A program made the position numbers and the translations under genes. The notes beneath the pieces are model-generated. The model made no database searches. It saw only the letters and a list, made by a program, of their open reading frames with translations, and was not told where the DNA came from. Source: Dactylosporangium siamense (lineage in GTDB: Bacteria; Actinomycetota; Actinomycetes; Mycobacteriales; Micromonosporaceae). Taken from it: a DNA stretch of 64,000 nucleotides. The DNA lies in contig NZ_BONQ01000129.1 of the NCBI RefSeq assembly GCF_016862795.1, positions 1 through 64,000 of the forward strand, written 5' to 3'. Shown one piece after another: positions 7,170-16,537 of the stretch (positions are counted from its first letter, which is position 1; each line of letters opens with the position of its first letter).

Positions 7170-7946
7170 GTGTCGGTCATCGACGACGACGCAGCACTCA
7201 ATCGGGAGGTGTGGACGCGGCAGAACGCCGCCTTCACCGACGCGCAGGCGTTCCGCGCCTGGGCCAGTGCTGAGATCACCTGGGGGCTGTTCGACATCCC
7301 CGAAAGCCGGCTCGGGGCTCTTGGCGATGTCACCGGTCTGGATGTGGTCGAGTTGGGCTGCGGCACCGCATACTTCTCCGCCTGGCTGGCCCGGGCCGGC
7401 GCCCGCCCGGTCGGTGTCGATGTGACCCCGGCTCAGTTGGACACGGCTCGGCGTTGCCAGGAGCAGTTCGGTGTCTCATTCCCGTTGATCGAGGCGGACG
7501 CCCAGGACGTGCCGCTGCCCGCAGCGAGCTTCGACCTGGCGGTGTCGGAGTACGGCGCCAGCCTCTGGTGCGACCCGGACCGCTGGATCGCCGAGGCGGC
7601 GCGGCTGCTTCGGCCGGGCGGCCGCCTGGTGTTCCTGACCAACAGCATCCTCGTGACGCTGTGCCTGCCGGAAGAGGAAGGCTACGCGGGGCAGTCGCTG
7701 CTGCGCCCCCAGCGCGGAATGCACCGGGTGCAATGGTCGAACGGCGGGGTCGAGTTCCATCCCGCCCATGGCGAATGGATTCGTATCCTGGCCGCTCATG
7801 GGTTGGTTGTGGAGGCCCTCCATGAGTTGTACGCCCCGGACGACGCCCAGACGCACGAGTACTACGACGTGGCAACGGCCGACTGGGCCAGGCAGTGGCC
7901 GGTGGAGGATCTGTGGACCGCCCGCAAACTCGGACATCGGCCTTAA
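7170..7946 (+). CDS. Class I SAM-dependent methyltransferase
   Basis: About 258 residues from GTG 7170, preceded by GGGGG about 8 bp upstream; earlier in-frame starts back to 7053 give a non-family extension. Motif I is VVELGCGTAYFSAWLARAG, motif II has VGVDVTPAQLD, motif III IEADAQDVPLP, and RLLRPGGRLVFLTNS follows. This is the standard Methyltransf_11/25 layout for small-molecule methylation. The C-terminal part (PAHGEWIRILAAHGLVVEAL) is that of free-standing methyltransferases. Acceptor unknown. A second methyltransferase follows 87 bp downstream on the same strand, but the two differ in sequence. Confidence 0.85.
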   Translation: MSVIDDDAALNREVWTRQNAAFTDAQAFRAWASAEITWGLFDIPESRLGALGDVTGLDVVELGCGTAYFSAWLARAGARPVGVDVTPAQLDTARRCQEQFGVSFPLIEADAQDVPLPAASFDLAVSEYGASLWCDPDRWIAEAARLLRPGGRLVFLTNSILVTLCLPEEEGYAGQSLLRPQRGMHRVQWSNGGVEFHPAHGEWIRILAAHGLVVEALHELYAPDDAQTHEYYDVATADWARQWPVEDLWTARKLGHRP

Positions 7947-8033
7947 AGATTTGATCAGGGGCGTTCTGGCGGTAGTAGTGCGCGCTTGCGTGCTGCCGTT
8001 TCGGTTCGCTGCTCGTGGGGTTGAATTGCGGCT

Positions 8034-8834
8034 ATGACGGCACCTGAGCGCTACGGTGAATCGGTTCTCAGCCCCGAGTGGCACGGTGAGCGGGAACGGC
8101 TCGTCGCCATGGCCGAGGTGGCCGATGGCACGACCATCCGGATACTGCAGGATCTCGGGCTCGGCCCGGACTGGGACTGTCTGGAGGTCGGTGCCGGCGC
8201 CGGCACGATCGCGGCGTGGCTGGCCGGCCAGGTGCCGGACGGCAGCGTCCTGGCGACCGACATCGACACCCGGTGGTTGCACGCGATCGGCGTGCCCAAC
8301 CTGCACGTCACTGAGCACGACATCGTCTTGGACCCGTTGCCGGAGTCGGCGTTCGACCTCGTCCACGCCAGGTTCGTGCTGGAACACCTGCCCGAACGCG
8401 ATGCGGTCCTGACCAAGTTGTGCCGGTCCCTGCGACCTGGGGGCCTGCTGGTGATCGAGTCGATCGCGAGCTTCCCGATCGCCTCCGGTGGCACCCCGGC
8501 GTTCCGCGACGCCATGCACGCGATCGAGTCGACGCTGGCCGCGACCATCGGCACGGACGCGAGATGGCCGCGGACGTTTCCCACGCCCCTGCTGGCGCAC
8601 GGGCTCACCGCGGTATCGGCCTCGGTGCACGTCCCTGCGACCGGAGGCCGTAACGCATCGGCGCGATGCTGGTCGCACACCCTCGCTCAGCTGCGCCCCC
8701 GCATCCTTGAGCACATGCCCGGGGCCCGGCCGGCGGTCGACGAAGCCCTGCGCCTCCTGGACCGGCCGGAGTTCTTCGAGTTGGCATTCGCCACCGCCGT
8801 CTGTTGGGGCCGCAGGCCGACATCGCATTCATGA
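8034..8834 (+). CDS. Class I SAM-dependent methyltransferase
   Basis: 266 residues from ATG 8034. Motif I is CLEVGAGAGTIAAWLA, the acidic post-I residue is in VLATDIDTRWL, followed by FDLVHARFVLEHLPERD and LRPGGLLVIESIAS. The opening YGESVLSPEWHGERERL is seen in antibiotic- and lipid-type methyltransferases that bind their substrate with a mobile N-terminal helix. It lies 87 bp after the first methyltransferase; whether they share a transcript is not clear. Confidence 0.87.
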   Translation: MTAPERYGESVLSPEWHGERERLVAMAEVADGTTIRILQDLGLGPDWDCLEVGAGAGTIAAWLAGQVPDGSVLATDIDTRWLHAIGVPNLHVTEHDIVLDPLPESAFDLVHARFVLEHLPERDAVLTKLCRSLRPGGLLVIESIASFPIASGGTPAFRDAMHAIESTLAATIGTDARWPRTFPTPLLAHGLTAVSASVHVPATGGRNASARCWSHTLAQLRPRILEHMPGARPAVDEALRLLDRPEFFELAFATAVCWGRRPTSHS

Positions 8835-8893
8835 GTTGACGGCGGTGGCGGTCCGGAACTCGCAGCCCCGGGCCGGTGTGGCAAGGTGGCGTG

Positions 8894-10072
8894 GTGATCG
8901 ACAACGGCGAGGCGTTGGAATCCGTGATTCGGCATGCGGCGCAGTTTGGCGAGATCGACTACGACGACATCGCGGTGACCGTCGACGCGCTGACGGACTC
9001 CGGGGATGTCAGCTTGGCGCCGCGACTGCACGAGGCCCTCGACCGGTTCCTCGACGAGGAGAATTTCTACGGCCGCGACCTCATCGCCGGAATGCTTGCC
9101 GGTATCGAAGGTGTGGCGGCACTACCGGTGTTGCTGCTGGCCTCGGCCCGCGATCTCGGCGATGACCAGGACGGCTTGCAGTCCGAGATCGCCGGCCTGT
9201 TGGACGCCGACCCTGAGGCCAGCCGGCGCATGGTGCTCGAACTCGTCCACAACGCCGCGCCCGAGCGGCGCCGGGCGGGACTGCTGGCGCTCGGTTCAGT
9301 GGCCGGATCCGGCGACCTTGAACTGCTGGCCGAGGCGGCCACTGACGCCGATCCGCAGATCAGGCTGATGGCGATCGAGGCTGTCCCCGACCCGGCCGGC
9401 AACGACCGCGCGTTCCAGGTCCTTGTCGCATCGCTGCACGATCCCGACGAACAGGCGCGGATGTCGACGATCGGTCGGCTCGGCTCGACGAAGCGGCCCG
9501 ACGCGGTGGCGCCCCTCGCGGCCGTCGCCGACGACCCCGCACCGCGGGTGCGGGCAAGGACGGCGTACGCGTTCGCACGCCTCGGCAGCGCCGAGGCGAC
9601 GCCGATCCTGGTGCGGATGCTCGACGACTCCGACCGGCACGTTCGTGAGCAGGCTCTCGACGCACTCGGCTCGATCGGCGGACAGGCTGCCGTCGATGCC
9701 CTGCTCGCGGAGGCTGATCAGGACCCGCGGCGGCGGGCCCAGGCCGCGAAGGCGCTCGCGAAGGCCACCGACTCCGATCCTCGGGTCGCACCGCGGCTCA
9801 TGGTGCTGGCACGAGACGATGAGGCGGCGGTGCGTGCGGCCACGCTGAGCGGGCTTGCGACTGTCGCCGACACCTCGTGGCGTTGGGCATCGCTCGTGGC
9901 CGAAATGGCCAACGACCCCGACCCGACGGTTCGTCAGCGCGTTGCCGTCGTCGCGGGTCACCTCGCGCCCAACGAAGTCATCGAGATTCTTCACCGCCTC
10001 GCCGGCGATCCCGAAGCGATGGTGCGCCAGGTCGCTACGACCCAACTCGATCGCCTATCCCGACGCTCATAG
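8894..10072 (+). CDS. HEAT-repeat protein
   Basis: About 392 residues from GTG 8894, with AAGG just upstream. Nearly the whole length is a run of about ten two-helix repeats of some 31 residues, for example DPQIRLMAIEAVPDPAG, DPAPRVRARTAYAFARLGSA and DDSDRHVREQALDALGSIGG. These D-x-x-V/I-R-x-x-A signatures are those of HEAT/PBS-lyase repeats. Such proteins bind other proteins or act as lyases on phycobilin; here a protein-binding scaffold is the more likely role. No signal peptide or membrane segment. Confidence 0.85.
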   Translation: MIDNGEALESVIRHAAQFGEIDYDDIAVTVDALTDSGDVSLAPRLHEALDRFLDEENFYGRDLIAGMLAGIEGVAALPVLLLASARDLGDDQDGLQSEIAGLLDADPEASRRMVLELVHNAAPERRRAGLLALGSVAGSGDLELLAEAATDADPQIRLMAIEAVPDPAGNDRAFQVLVASLHDPDEQARMSTIGRLGSTKRPDAVAPLAAVADDPAPRVRARTAYAFARLGSAEATPILVRMLDDSDRHVREQALDALGSIGGQAAVDALLAEADQDPRRRAQAAKALAKATDSDPRVAPRLMVLARDDEAAVRAATLSGLATVADTSWRWASLVAEMANDPDPTVRQRVAVVAGHLAPNEVIEILHRLAGDPEAMVRQVATTQLDRLSRRS

Positions 10073-10254
10073 CGGATACGGCAGCCGCGGTTCGTCCGCC
10101 GAGCGCGAACGCGCTTGTCATCGGTACGTGCGAGCAGCGCGGCCGCGGTTCGACGTTCTCCACTGCGTGCGCTGTCGGCGGCCGGTTGGGCACGGTTGCT
10201 GCGCCCCGTTGCGTTCGGGGCCACGATGTCGAGCGCATCGGGCAAGCTGGAGCG

Positions 10255-10851
10255 GTGGAACGTCGCGCCGTGCTTGACCGGCTGTCCGCCAGCTTCATGC
10301 TGGCCGTCCTCGCGGTCGCATTCCGGCCCTGGTGGTCGGTGCGGGTGCGGTCGGCCTCATGGGAGGACGGACGCGAGACCGACGTCATCTACACCACCTA
10401 TGGGCGCACGGCGTGGCAGGTATCCACCCGGTGGACCGTTGCCGTGCTGCTGGTCGCCGCCGTCGCGGTGGTGTGGCTGATCGTTGTTCTGGGGCGCCGG
10501 CGGATTCCGTTCGTGGTGCGGGTCCTGGCACTCGGGGTCATCGTTGTCGCGGTCGCACTCACCGTCGCGCAATGGCGTGGCATCGAGTCCTGGCCGCCAC
10601 CGAACGCGGTGAGCCGGGTGGACGTCGAACTCGGCTCGGTGGACACGCACCGCGATCACAAGCAGGAGCTGGCCGACGCCTGGACCGTACGCGACCACCT
10701 GCGCAGCATCCACGACACCGGCCTCACCGCCGACGTCACCCCGGAAATGTGGTTCGGCCTGGCCACCATGTCCCTGACGGCGGTCACGTTGTTCGCCGGC
10801 ATGCTCGCCCGCCCTCGTCGCACCCTGGGGCCCGACGGGCCGAGCCTCTGA
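10255..10851 (+). CDS. Small integral membrane protein, function unknown
   Basis: 198 residues from GTG 10255, with GGAG directly upstream. Three membrane segments can be seen: about residues 12-24 (FMLAVLAVAFRPW), 60-80 (WTVAVLLVAAVAVVWLIVVL) and 87-107 (FVVRVLALGVIVVAVALTVA), plus a C-terminal one (WFGLATMSLTAVTLFAGML). An extracytoplasmic stretch of about 60 residues between the third and the last contains many charged residues. The family is not recognised. The 182 bp upstream hold no gene. Confidence 0.7.
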   Translation: MERRAVLDRLSASFMLAVLAVAFRPWWSVRVRSASWEDGRETDVIYTTYGRTAWQVSTRWTVAVLLVAAVAVVWLIVVLGRRRIPFVVRVLALGVIVVAVALTVAQWRGIESWPPPNAVSRVDVELGSVDTHRDHKQELADAWTVRDHLRSIHDTGLTADVTPEMWFGLATMSLTAVTLFAGMLARPRRTLGPDGPSL

Positions 10852-10895
10852 CAGCTGAACCGCCGCCAGACCAAGGCCCCACCGGAACAGAGCAA

Positions 10896-11294
10896 TCAGT
10901 GGTCGTCGTCGGGCGGGAGTGCGAAGACGTCATCTCCGCGTAGGCAGTCGCCTCGAGGTCGAGGAGACAACGGGTGCGGCTCATTGAGCACGATCTGTGC
11001 CCGCCATCCGCCGGTCACCAGTCCGTTGGAGGCGTGACCGGCGAGCCGTTCGTCGGCAGCGTCGCCGAGGAGTCCAGCCTGTTCGAGGATGACGAACAGC
11101 GCGTCGGCGGCGCAGGTCACCATGTCGTTGGCCTCGTCGACGCTCGTGCCTGGGTTGAGTTCACAATAGGCGCGGCGGGCGGTCGCGAGGAGGCGGTCCG
11201 CGTCGGTGACGGTGAAGTCCCGCCGGAGGCGCACGGACAGCCGCATGCCGTCGACGAGCGGATCGTTGCCGATCACGCCGTCGTCGTCAGCCAC
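10896..11294 (-). CDS. Uncharacterised small acidic protein
   Basis: 132 residues from ATG 11294, starting MADDDGVIGNDPLVDGMRLS. It has a helical centre (TDADRLLATARRAYCELNPG; SVDEANDMVTCAADALFVIL) and ends in a His/Asp-rich tail (LPPDDDH). No motif of known function. It is convergent with the membrane-protein gene, 44 bp apart, and 75 bp beyond the oxygenase gene on the same strand. Confidence 0.6.
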   Translation of the reverse strand: MADDDGVIGNDPLVDGMRLSVRLRRDFTVTDADRLLATARRAYCELNPGTSVDEANDMVTCAADALFVILEQAGLLGDAADERLAGHASNGLVTGGWRAQIVLNEPHPLSPRPRGDCLRGDDVFALPPDDDH

Positions 11295-11369
11295 GCCGAC
11301 ACGGTACCGGCATCTCGGTCGAGAGCCACCACGCCATGCCGCGGATCCGCGTACGCCGGATTGGTCGAC

Positions 11370-12332
11370 TCAGGTGACCGACGCGGCGGCTTCCCGCTCC
11401 CGGTAGTAGTCGCCGGCCACCACTGGCGGATGGTCGGTGCCGCCGCCGGCCGGGGGAGCCAGTGGCGTGATGACCCGGTCCATGTCGGATTCGCAGAAGA
11501 CGATGAGGCTGATCAGTTCCTCGTTCGGGTCGGCCTGCGACGGCGGCAGCACCCGATGCCGGGTGGAACGCCATCGGTCACCGGTCCACCGGGCGAGCAG
11601 GTCGGCGATGTTGACCGTGAAGGCGCCCGGCACGTGCGGCGCATCCGCCCACTCGCCGTCGAGCGTCTGCACCTGGAGTCCGCCGTACCCTGGCTGCCGG
11701 TCGAGGATGGTCAGCATCCCCCAGTCGGTATGCGGTGCCACCCGGAACTGTCCCTCCAGTGGCGCACCGGTGACCGACAGCGCCGGATAGCGGTTGATGT
11801 TGAAGGTGTACGGCGCATTCCTGGTCCGCTCGACGAAGTAGCCAGGTTCCAGCCCAAGCGCGGTGGCCAGTACCTCCAGCAGCTCCCGATACAGGTCCTG
11901 GACCTGGGCGGCGTACTCGGTGACCGGCTCGCGGAGCCCGGGCACCTGGTCCGGCCAGACATTCGCCATGAACCAGGCGGGATCACCGGCAGGGTCCTCA
12001 CGCCCGAGGGTGAAGGACTCCTTCAGGTCGGCCTTGTTCGCATCAGCGACCTCCCCGTAGAACGCGTTCGCCTCGCGGCCCTGTGCGATCCACCCCCGCC
12101 CGCCGACGCCTGTCGCGTACGCCTCCTTCACCGTGTCGGGCAGCGCGAAGAACGTGCGGGACACCTCACGGATGCGCTCCTTGAGCGCGTCATCGATGCC
12201 GTGCCCGCTGACCATGAAGAACCCGCAGTCCTGCATGGCACGGTCGAGCCGGGCGGCGAGCACAGCGCGTTCCTCGACGCCAGCGGTCCGCCACGTACCG
12301 ATGTCGAACAGGGGAATGTCCAGCGTGCTCAT
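11370..12332 (-). CDS. Isopenicillin-N-synthase-like 2-oxoglutarate/Fe(II) oxygenase
   Basis: 320 residues from ATG 12332. The N-terminal DIOX_N region includes DCGFFMVSGHGIDDALKERI, and the C-terminal jelly roll has the iron triad in FRVAPHTDWGMLTILD (H201, D203) and WRSTRHRVLPP (H259). The Arg of the RxS motif that normally binds 2-oxoglutarate seems replaced: EELISLIVF has Ser275 but Leu at the Arg position. The Leu form may be a subfamily trait. Members oxidise small molecules including antibiotic precursors; the local genes give no clue to the substrate. It appears monocistronic. Confidence 0.85.
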   Translation of the reverse strand: MSTLDIPLFDIGTWRTAGVEERAVLAARLDRAMQDCGFFMVSGHGIDDALKERIREVSRTFFALPDTVKEAYATGVGGRGWIAQGREANAFYGEVADANKADLKESFTLGREDPAGDPAWFMANVWPDQVPGLREPVTEYAAQVQDLYRELLEVLATALGLEPGYFVERTRNAPYTFNINRYPALSVTGAPLEGQFRVAPHTDWGMLTILDRQPGYGGLQVQTLDGEWADAPHVPGAFTVNIADLLARWTGDRWRSTRHRVLPPSQADPNEELISLIVFCESDMDRVITPLAPPAGGGTDHPPVVAGDYYREREAAASVT

Positions 12333-12420
12333 GCATCACATCCCGGCCGAGGTGGGCAAGCAACACGACCATACGGAGCGACTGTTTCCACAACCGCACA
12401 GCCTGAACCGCTACCCTCCG

Positions 12421-14616
12421 TTACTCCGCGAGTGCGGCGCCGATCGCGGCGACGCGGTCCTGGTCGTTGCGGATGCGGTCGAGTTCGTACCCGATCGGCG
12501 GTGGCCGGCGCTCGTTGGCGAGGATCCGTCGCAACGCGTCGGCCGCCGCGGGTTCGAGCGTTCCCCCGCCGAGTTCGCGCAGCAGCGCGATGGCAGCCTC
12601 GGTGCGCCCGCCGTATTCCACGATCGTGAGCAGGACCTCGGCGAGGTCGTCGTGGCTGATCACCCCGTCGGACCCGACCGGGTTGGGGAGCGCCTCGCCC
12701 GGGCCGGACCGGGCAAGGGCCAGCAGTGCCCCGGCGGCGGCCAGCGCCGTGCGCAGCGCACCCAGGAGCGGAACCACCTGCGGGGCGAGGCTTGCGGCCG
12801 GGACGCCGATCCGCCGGACCAGCCCGGCCGCCGCCGCGCTGCGCTTGTCGAGCGCGATCGACAGGACCGGCAGCAGTTCGTCGGCGACGGCGTCACCGGC
12901 GATCGCGTACATCGCGCCGGCGGCGGCCATCCGGTCGTCCGCGGCCCAGCCCCGGTCGTCGTACACCAGCAGCTCCCGCAACCGGGGCAGCAATGGCTCG
13001 CCCGCCGCGCCGAGCTGGCCGGCCCGCGGCATCGCGTACCGCAGCTCGTAGAGCACCCCGGCCAACCCCTGTCCCAGCGCGGCGACGAGCGGGGCGGTGT
13101 CGCCGGTGAGCTTGTGCAGCGCGTCGGCGACGAACATACGGTCATAGCTGGAGGCGGCGTCGGCGAGCGCGGTGAGTCGCGCGGCGGCTTCCGCGGCGGC
13201 ATCGGTGCCGGCCGCGATGGCCGCGATGGCCGCCGGTGCGTGCTGCGGATGCTTGTCCAGCAGCGAGTACAGCTCGGGAAGCGCCGGCGCGGCCTCGGCT
13301 CCCCACGAGGCGAGCAACGAACACAGATGCCTGAGCGCGCCGGTGCTGCGCCGGTCCGGGTTGCGGAGCAGGTCCCGGGCCGCGTCGAGCAGCGCGGGGT
13401 CGAAGGGCGCGGTCGATCCGGCCCCGCGCCACGAGCGGCCGATGGCGACCTCCAGGGCCTTCCCGCGGCGTGGCAGGTCGCGGGCGAGCAGCGGCAAGGC
13501 GCGCGGGTCGCCGAGGTCGAGCAGCACCCCGAGCGCCTGGTCGGCCAGTTCGTCGTCGCTTCCGTCCCGCGAGTCGGCCACCGCCAGGACGGCATCCGCG
13601 GCGGGCCGACCCTCCGGCCCGATCCGGTGCAGCACGGCGAGGGCCTGTTCGGCCACGGTCTCATCCTCGTCGGCCACCAGCGGCGCGAGCAACGGGGCCA
13701 GCAACACCGGCGCACCGCGGTACTCGCCGCACAGCTCGTCGATGCCGGCCAGAGCGCGGCGGCGCCGGAAGCCTTCTCCGGGTCCGTCGACCGCCAGGAC
13801 GGTCCGCGCCAGGGCGGCGGCCTCCGCCAGCGCGCCGCGCCCGGCGAGCAGGCCCAGCAGCTCGACGAACTTGTCGTCCTGGTCGGTCTCCTTCCAGTCG
13901 CCGGTGCTGGTGTCGAACCAGCGCTCGGCGAATTCGACGTCGTCGCCGGACAGCGCCCACGCCGTGGCCGCGGCGGCCAGTTCGGGCGTCCAGGGCGCCT
14001 CTGCCAGCACGAGGCTGAGCGTCGCGGCGAGCCGGAGCTCGGGAGCCTCCTGCGGGGCAATCGCGGCGACGCTCAACTCGGCGGCGATCTCCGGGTCGGC
14101 GTGCCGGCAGGCGTTGAGCAGCTCGGTGCGCAGGTCCGGATCCCGCTCCCGCGTCCAACGGGCGCGGATCGCCTCGGCCGCCTCCCGCGAGCGGCCGCAC
14201 AGCGCGATGATGCCGATCGTCCAGCGACGGTTGTCCTCGTCGGGGTCGTCGAGCCGGGGGAGCAGCAGCGGCAGCTCGGCGGCCACGGCCGCCACCAGCT
14301 CATCCTGGTCGTCGCGGGGCTGGTTGAACCCCTGGGCGACGCTGTGCAGCAGCTCCAGCAACTCCCTGGCGAACACGCCCGCCGCGCTGAGCCGGGCGAG
14401 GAAGGGGATGCACTCCACGGTCGCCCGGTAGCGCGGCGCCCGCGTGTTCATGGCCGCCCAGAAGTCACCGACGGCCTCCCGCGCGACCTCCGCGTCCTCG
14501 GACACAATGGTGCGCAGCTTCTCGGCGGGAAACTCGACGTACGAGAAGCCGATGTGGGGCCACTCCACGTCGTCGAGGCCGGCGAAGATCTCTTCGAGGT
14601 TCAGGTGCGTCGTCAT
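12421..14616 (-). CDS. Large HEAT-repeat protein
   Basis: 731 residues from ATG 14616 (MTTHLNLEEIFAGLDDVEWP). The protein is almost entirely alpha-helical, with Ala/Leu-rich helix pairs such as LLPRLDDPDEDNRRWTIGII, HADPEIAAELSVAAIAPQ and ADEDETVAEQALAVLHRIGP. These are diverged HEAT-type repeats over the whole length. No catalytic motif, signal peptide or membrane segment. It is one of several helical-repeat proteins in this stretch (8894, 16538, 20465), though they are not close copies of each other. Likely a protein-binding scaffold; the partner is unknown. Confidence 0.8.
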   Translation of the reverse strand: MTTHLNLEEIFAGLDDVEWPHIGFSYVEFPAEKLRTIVSEDAEVAREAVGDFWAAMNTRAPRYRATVECIPFLARLSAAGVFARELLELLHSVAQGFNQPRDDQDELVAAVAAELPLLLPRLDDPDEDNRRWTIGIIALCGRSREAAEAIRARWTRERDPDLRTELLNACRHADPEIAAELSVAAIAPQEAPELRLAATLSLVLAEAPWTPELAAAATAWALSGDDVEFAERWFDTSTGDWKETDQDDKFVELLGLLAGRGALAEAAALARTVLAVDGPGEGFRRRRALAGIDELCGEYRGAPVLLAPLLAPLVADEDETVAEQALAVLHRIGPEGRPAADAVLAVADSRDGSDDELADQALGVLLDLGDPRALPLLARDLPRRGKALEVAIGRSWRGAGSTAPFDPALLDAARDLLRNPDRRSTGALRHLCSLLASWGAEAAPALPELYSLLDKHPQHAPAAIAAIAAGTDAAAEAAARLTALADAASSYDRMFVADALHKLTGDTAPLVAALGQGLAGVLYELRYAMPRAGQLGAAGEPLLPRLRELLVYDDRGWAADDRMAAAGAMYAIAGDAVADELLPVLSIALDKRSAAAAGLVRRIGVPAASLAPQVVPLLGALRTALAAAGALLALARSGPGEALPNPVGSDGVISHDDLAEVLLTIVEYGGRTEAAIALLRELGGGTLEPAAADALRRILANERRPPPIGYELDRIRNDQDRVAAIGAALAE

Positions 14617-14769
14617 CGCAGAAGATCATCCCACCCGCCGCAACCGCCCCGAGCAGCGACCTTGACCGGTCAATCAGGTGGACGGCCGTGCCGCAGGCTG
14701 CGTTTGTCGGCCAGGCGGTGCTGGTACACCATCGAGAAGGGCTGACGCCGGGTCCGAGGTGTTCCGCAG

Positions 14770-14910
14770 TTGATCCGCAACGTCGCTCGCGGCGAATACC
14801 GGGGCGTCGCCTTCGCTCCGGACGGGACCCGTCTTGTGGCCCCGCTGCGCGACGAGGGCTGGTTCTCGACGCGCTGGTCGATACGCGTCATCGCCACCCC
14901 AATGCTGTGA
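14770..14910 (+). pseudogene. WD40-like gene remnant
   Basis: A 46-codon frame from TTG 14770 contains RGVAFAPDGTRLVAPLRDEG and ends at a stop at 14908. VAFAPDGTRLV is the typical second and third strand of a WD40 blade. No further blades or start region are present within the 345-bp gap between the HEAT gene and the DUF4240 gene. The simplest reading is the tail of a deleted WD40 protein. Confidence 0.45.
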
Positions 14911-14961
14911 CCGCAGCCGGTCCGTGGCCGGTGACGTGCTCGGGCCGGGTGCGGACCAGGC

Positions 14962-15504
14962 TCAGCGCTCGTCCTCGTCGTAGAAGATCGCGGTCAAGCG
15001 AGGCAACAGGCGGCGCATCCGGTCCTCGTCCTCGAAGTCGAAGCGCTCTCCCGCCGGTCCAGGCGGCAGATGCTCGCCCTTGTCCGGCAGCGCCGCCCAG
15101 AACGCCTCCTCATCCTCCGCTGCCGTCGGCGCCACGTAGAGCATCTCCTCGCAGTCGAGGTCACCGGTGTCCGCGTCGACGACATCGGCGAGCGAGTCCG
15201 GGTCGGCGAGCGTCGCCTCCCACCGCGTCCGGCCCTGCGCCATCAGCCAGCCGAGGAAGTACTCGAAGCCGTCATCGGACGCGCCGCCGTTGATGACATA
15301 CGCGGCGGCCCACAGGTCCCAGCGGTAGGCCTCCCGATCGAACAACTCGTCCTGCACCTCGCGGAAGGCCACCAGTTCGGCGAGCGGCCGACCTCGGAGC
15401 ACCTCAACGAGCGCCGCAGGCACCTCGTCGACATCGACCACCCGCGCACGGGCGGCGTCGACATCTTCCCAGAAACGATCTCTGTCCACGTCGGCATTCT
15501 GCAT
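14962..15504 (-). CDS. DUF4240 protein
   Basis: 180 residues from ATG 15504; ATG 15522 would add six residues. The DUF4240 core is clear: DRFWEDVDAARARV, FDREAYRWDLWAAAYVINGG, DDGFEYFLGWLMAQGR and MLYVAPTAAEDEEAFW. The family is widespread in actinomycetes and related to WGR/SMI1-associated proteins; function unknown. The C-terminus is very acidic. Monocistronic. Confidence 0.8.
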   Translation of the reverse strand: MQNADVDRDRFWEDVDAARARVVDVDEVPAALVEVLRGRPLAELVAFREVQDELFDREAYRWDLWAAAYVINGGASDDGFEYFLGWLMAQGRTRWEATLADPDSLADVVDADTGDLDCEEMLYVAPTAAEDEEAFWAALPDKGEHLPPGPAGERFDFEDEDRMRRLLPRLTAIFYDEDER

Positions 15505-15646
15505 CGGCGGCGCGGCTTGCACACCCCGGTCGTGAGCCGTGGGTTACGTGCCCGAGGCGTTTCCGTCGTGTCGGTGCGAGGCAATTCGTGTTCGCCGCGG
15601 CATGGGCGCGCAGCCGATCAAGTGCTGCCGAATGGCGAGATGCCCG

Positions 15647-16096
15647 TCAGTTCTCAGACTGTCGCGGCCATGTCCAGGCGGGGACCTCACGGATCGGATG
15701 CAGCTGGTCATCGGTCTCGGCATGCGAGTTCTGCTGGGCCACGCGGGCGCCGAAGTCAAGATGCTCGCCGACGGCCGCGCGGAAGGCGTCGTCGTCCGGT
15801 AGACCGGCTTCATCGATCGCTTCGAGGTAGAGGACGACGAACCGCTCCCGTTGCTCGTCGGTGATCTTCAGATGGCGGTGGACGTCAATGAGGTACTGAA
15901 ATCCGGGGCCGGTGGTGAATCTGCTCGGGCCGCCGAAGGACTCGGCGGTGAACCACGTGAGATGTTCGACGTGGCTCGGCTGGCGAGTGGGGAACACGCT
16001 GCTCAGCACGGGGTCGTCCAGCACTTTGGTGTAGAACAGTTCTTCCAGGCGATGCAGCGCGTCGTCGCCGCCGGCGAATTCGTAGAGAGTGGTCAT
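15647..16096 (-). CDS. Truncated haemoglobin, group II-like
   Basis: 149 residues from ATG 16096. It opens MTTLYEFAGGDDALHRLEEL, has the CD/E region FPTRQPSHVEHLTWFTAESF, and FQYLIDVHRHLKITDEQRER with the proximal His. The order and spacing match the two-over-two globins of mycobacteria and streptomycetes, which handle oxygen or nitric oxide. The Trp that group II proteins usually carry at G8 is not evident (ERFVVLYLEA), so class assignment is tentative. The C-terminal 20 residues extend past the usual fold. Confidence 0.85.
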   Translation of the reverse strand: MTTLYEFAGGDDALHRLEELFYTKVLDDPVLSSVFPTRQPSHVEHLTWFTAESFGGPSRFTTGPGFQYLIDVHRHLKITDEQRERFVVLYLEAIDEAGLPDDDAFRAAVGEHLDFGARVAQQNSHAETDDQLHPIREVPAWTWPRQSEN

Positions 16097-16537
16097 TGCG
16101 TCGTCCTTCGTAGCCTAGGGCTGAGCGGGGTGCGTGCTTCCCGAAGATCCGATCGCTGCGACCGTACCTCGTGGTGACGAGCGTGGTCACCTACGGCCGG
16201 CTCGGGATGACGCTGGATGAGCTGTTGGTCGCCCGGCGGTAGGACGGCCGACCTGCGCGGTACCTCGTCCACGGATGACCATCGGCACAGTCGGCACCTC
16301 CGCGCCAGTCGCGGCACGAGCGGATGCAGGCATAGCGGGTCAGGTTGGCCGAAGTGGCGTACGCAACGTCACGATGGCCGACGAGCCGGGGTGCGCCCGA
16401 AATGTCACTGGACGGCTTACCCGCGTCGACGAGATCATGGCGGTGGTCCTCACCTGACGTGCTCGATCCCGCCCAGCCCTGCGGCACCGAGGCGCCGTGC
16501 CTCGCGAGGAAGCGCCCTCACACCGGAGGCGACGAAC
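16097..16537. other. Gene-free stretch of 441 bp
   Basis: Between the divergent globin gene and the gene at 16538 no frame reads convincingly as protein. A 23-codon piece at 16171-16242 (YGRLGMTLDELLVARR) looks protein-like but is too short to support. The region should hold both promoters; no clear operator was seen. Confidence 0.5.

Noticed and set aside
10073-10254. Possible gene between the HEAT-repeat and membrane-protein genes
   Set aside because: Frames here are only extensions of shadow frames; the ribosome site and GTG at 10255 give a better start for the membrane protein.
12133-14745. 870-codon plus-strand frame opposite the HEAT-repeat gene
   Set aside because: Arg/Gly-rich antisense shadow of 12421-14616, as is common in high-GC DNA.
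16171-16242. Short protein-like end (TYGRLGMTLDELLVARR)
   Set aside because: Only 23 codons from the first possible start and a stop close upstream; insufficient to call a gene.
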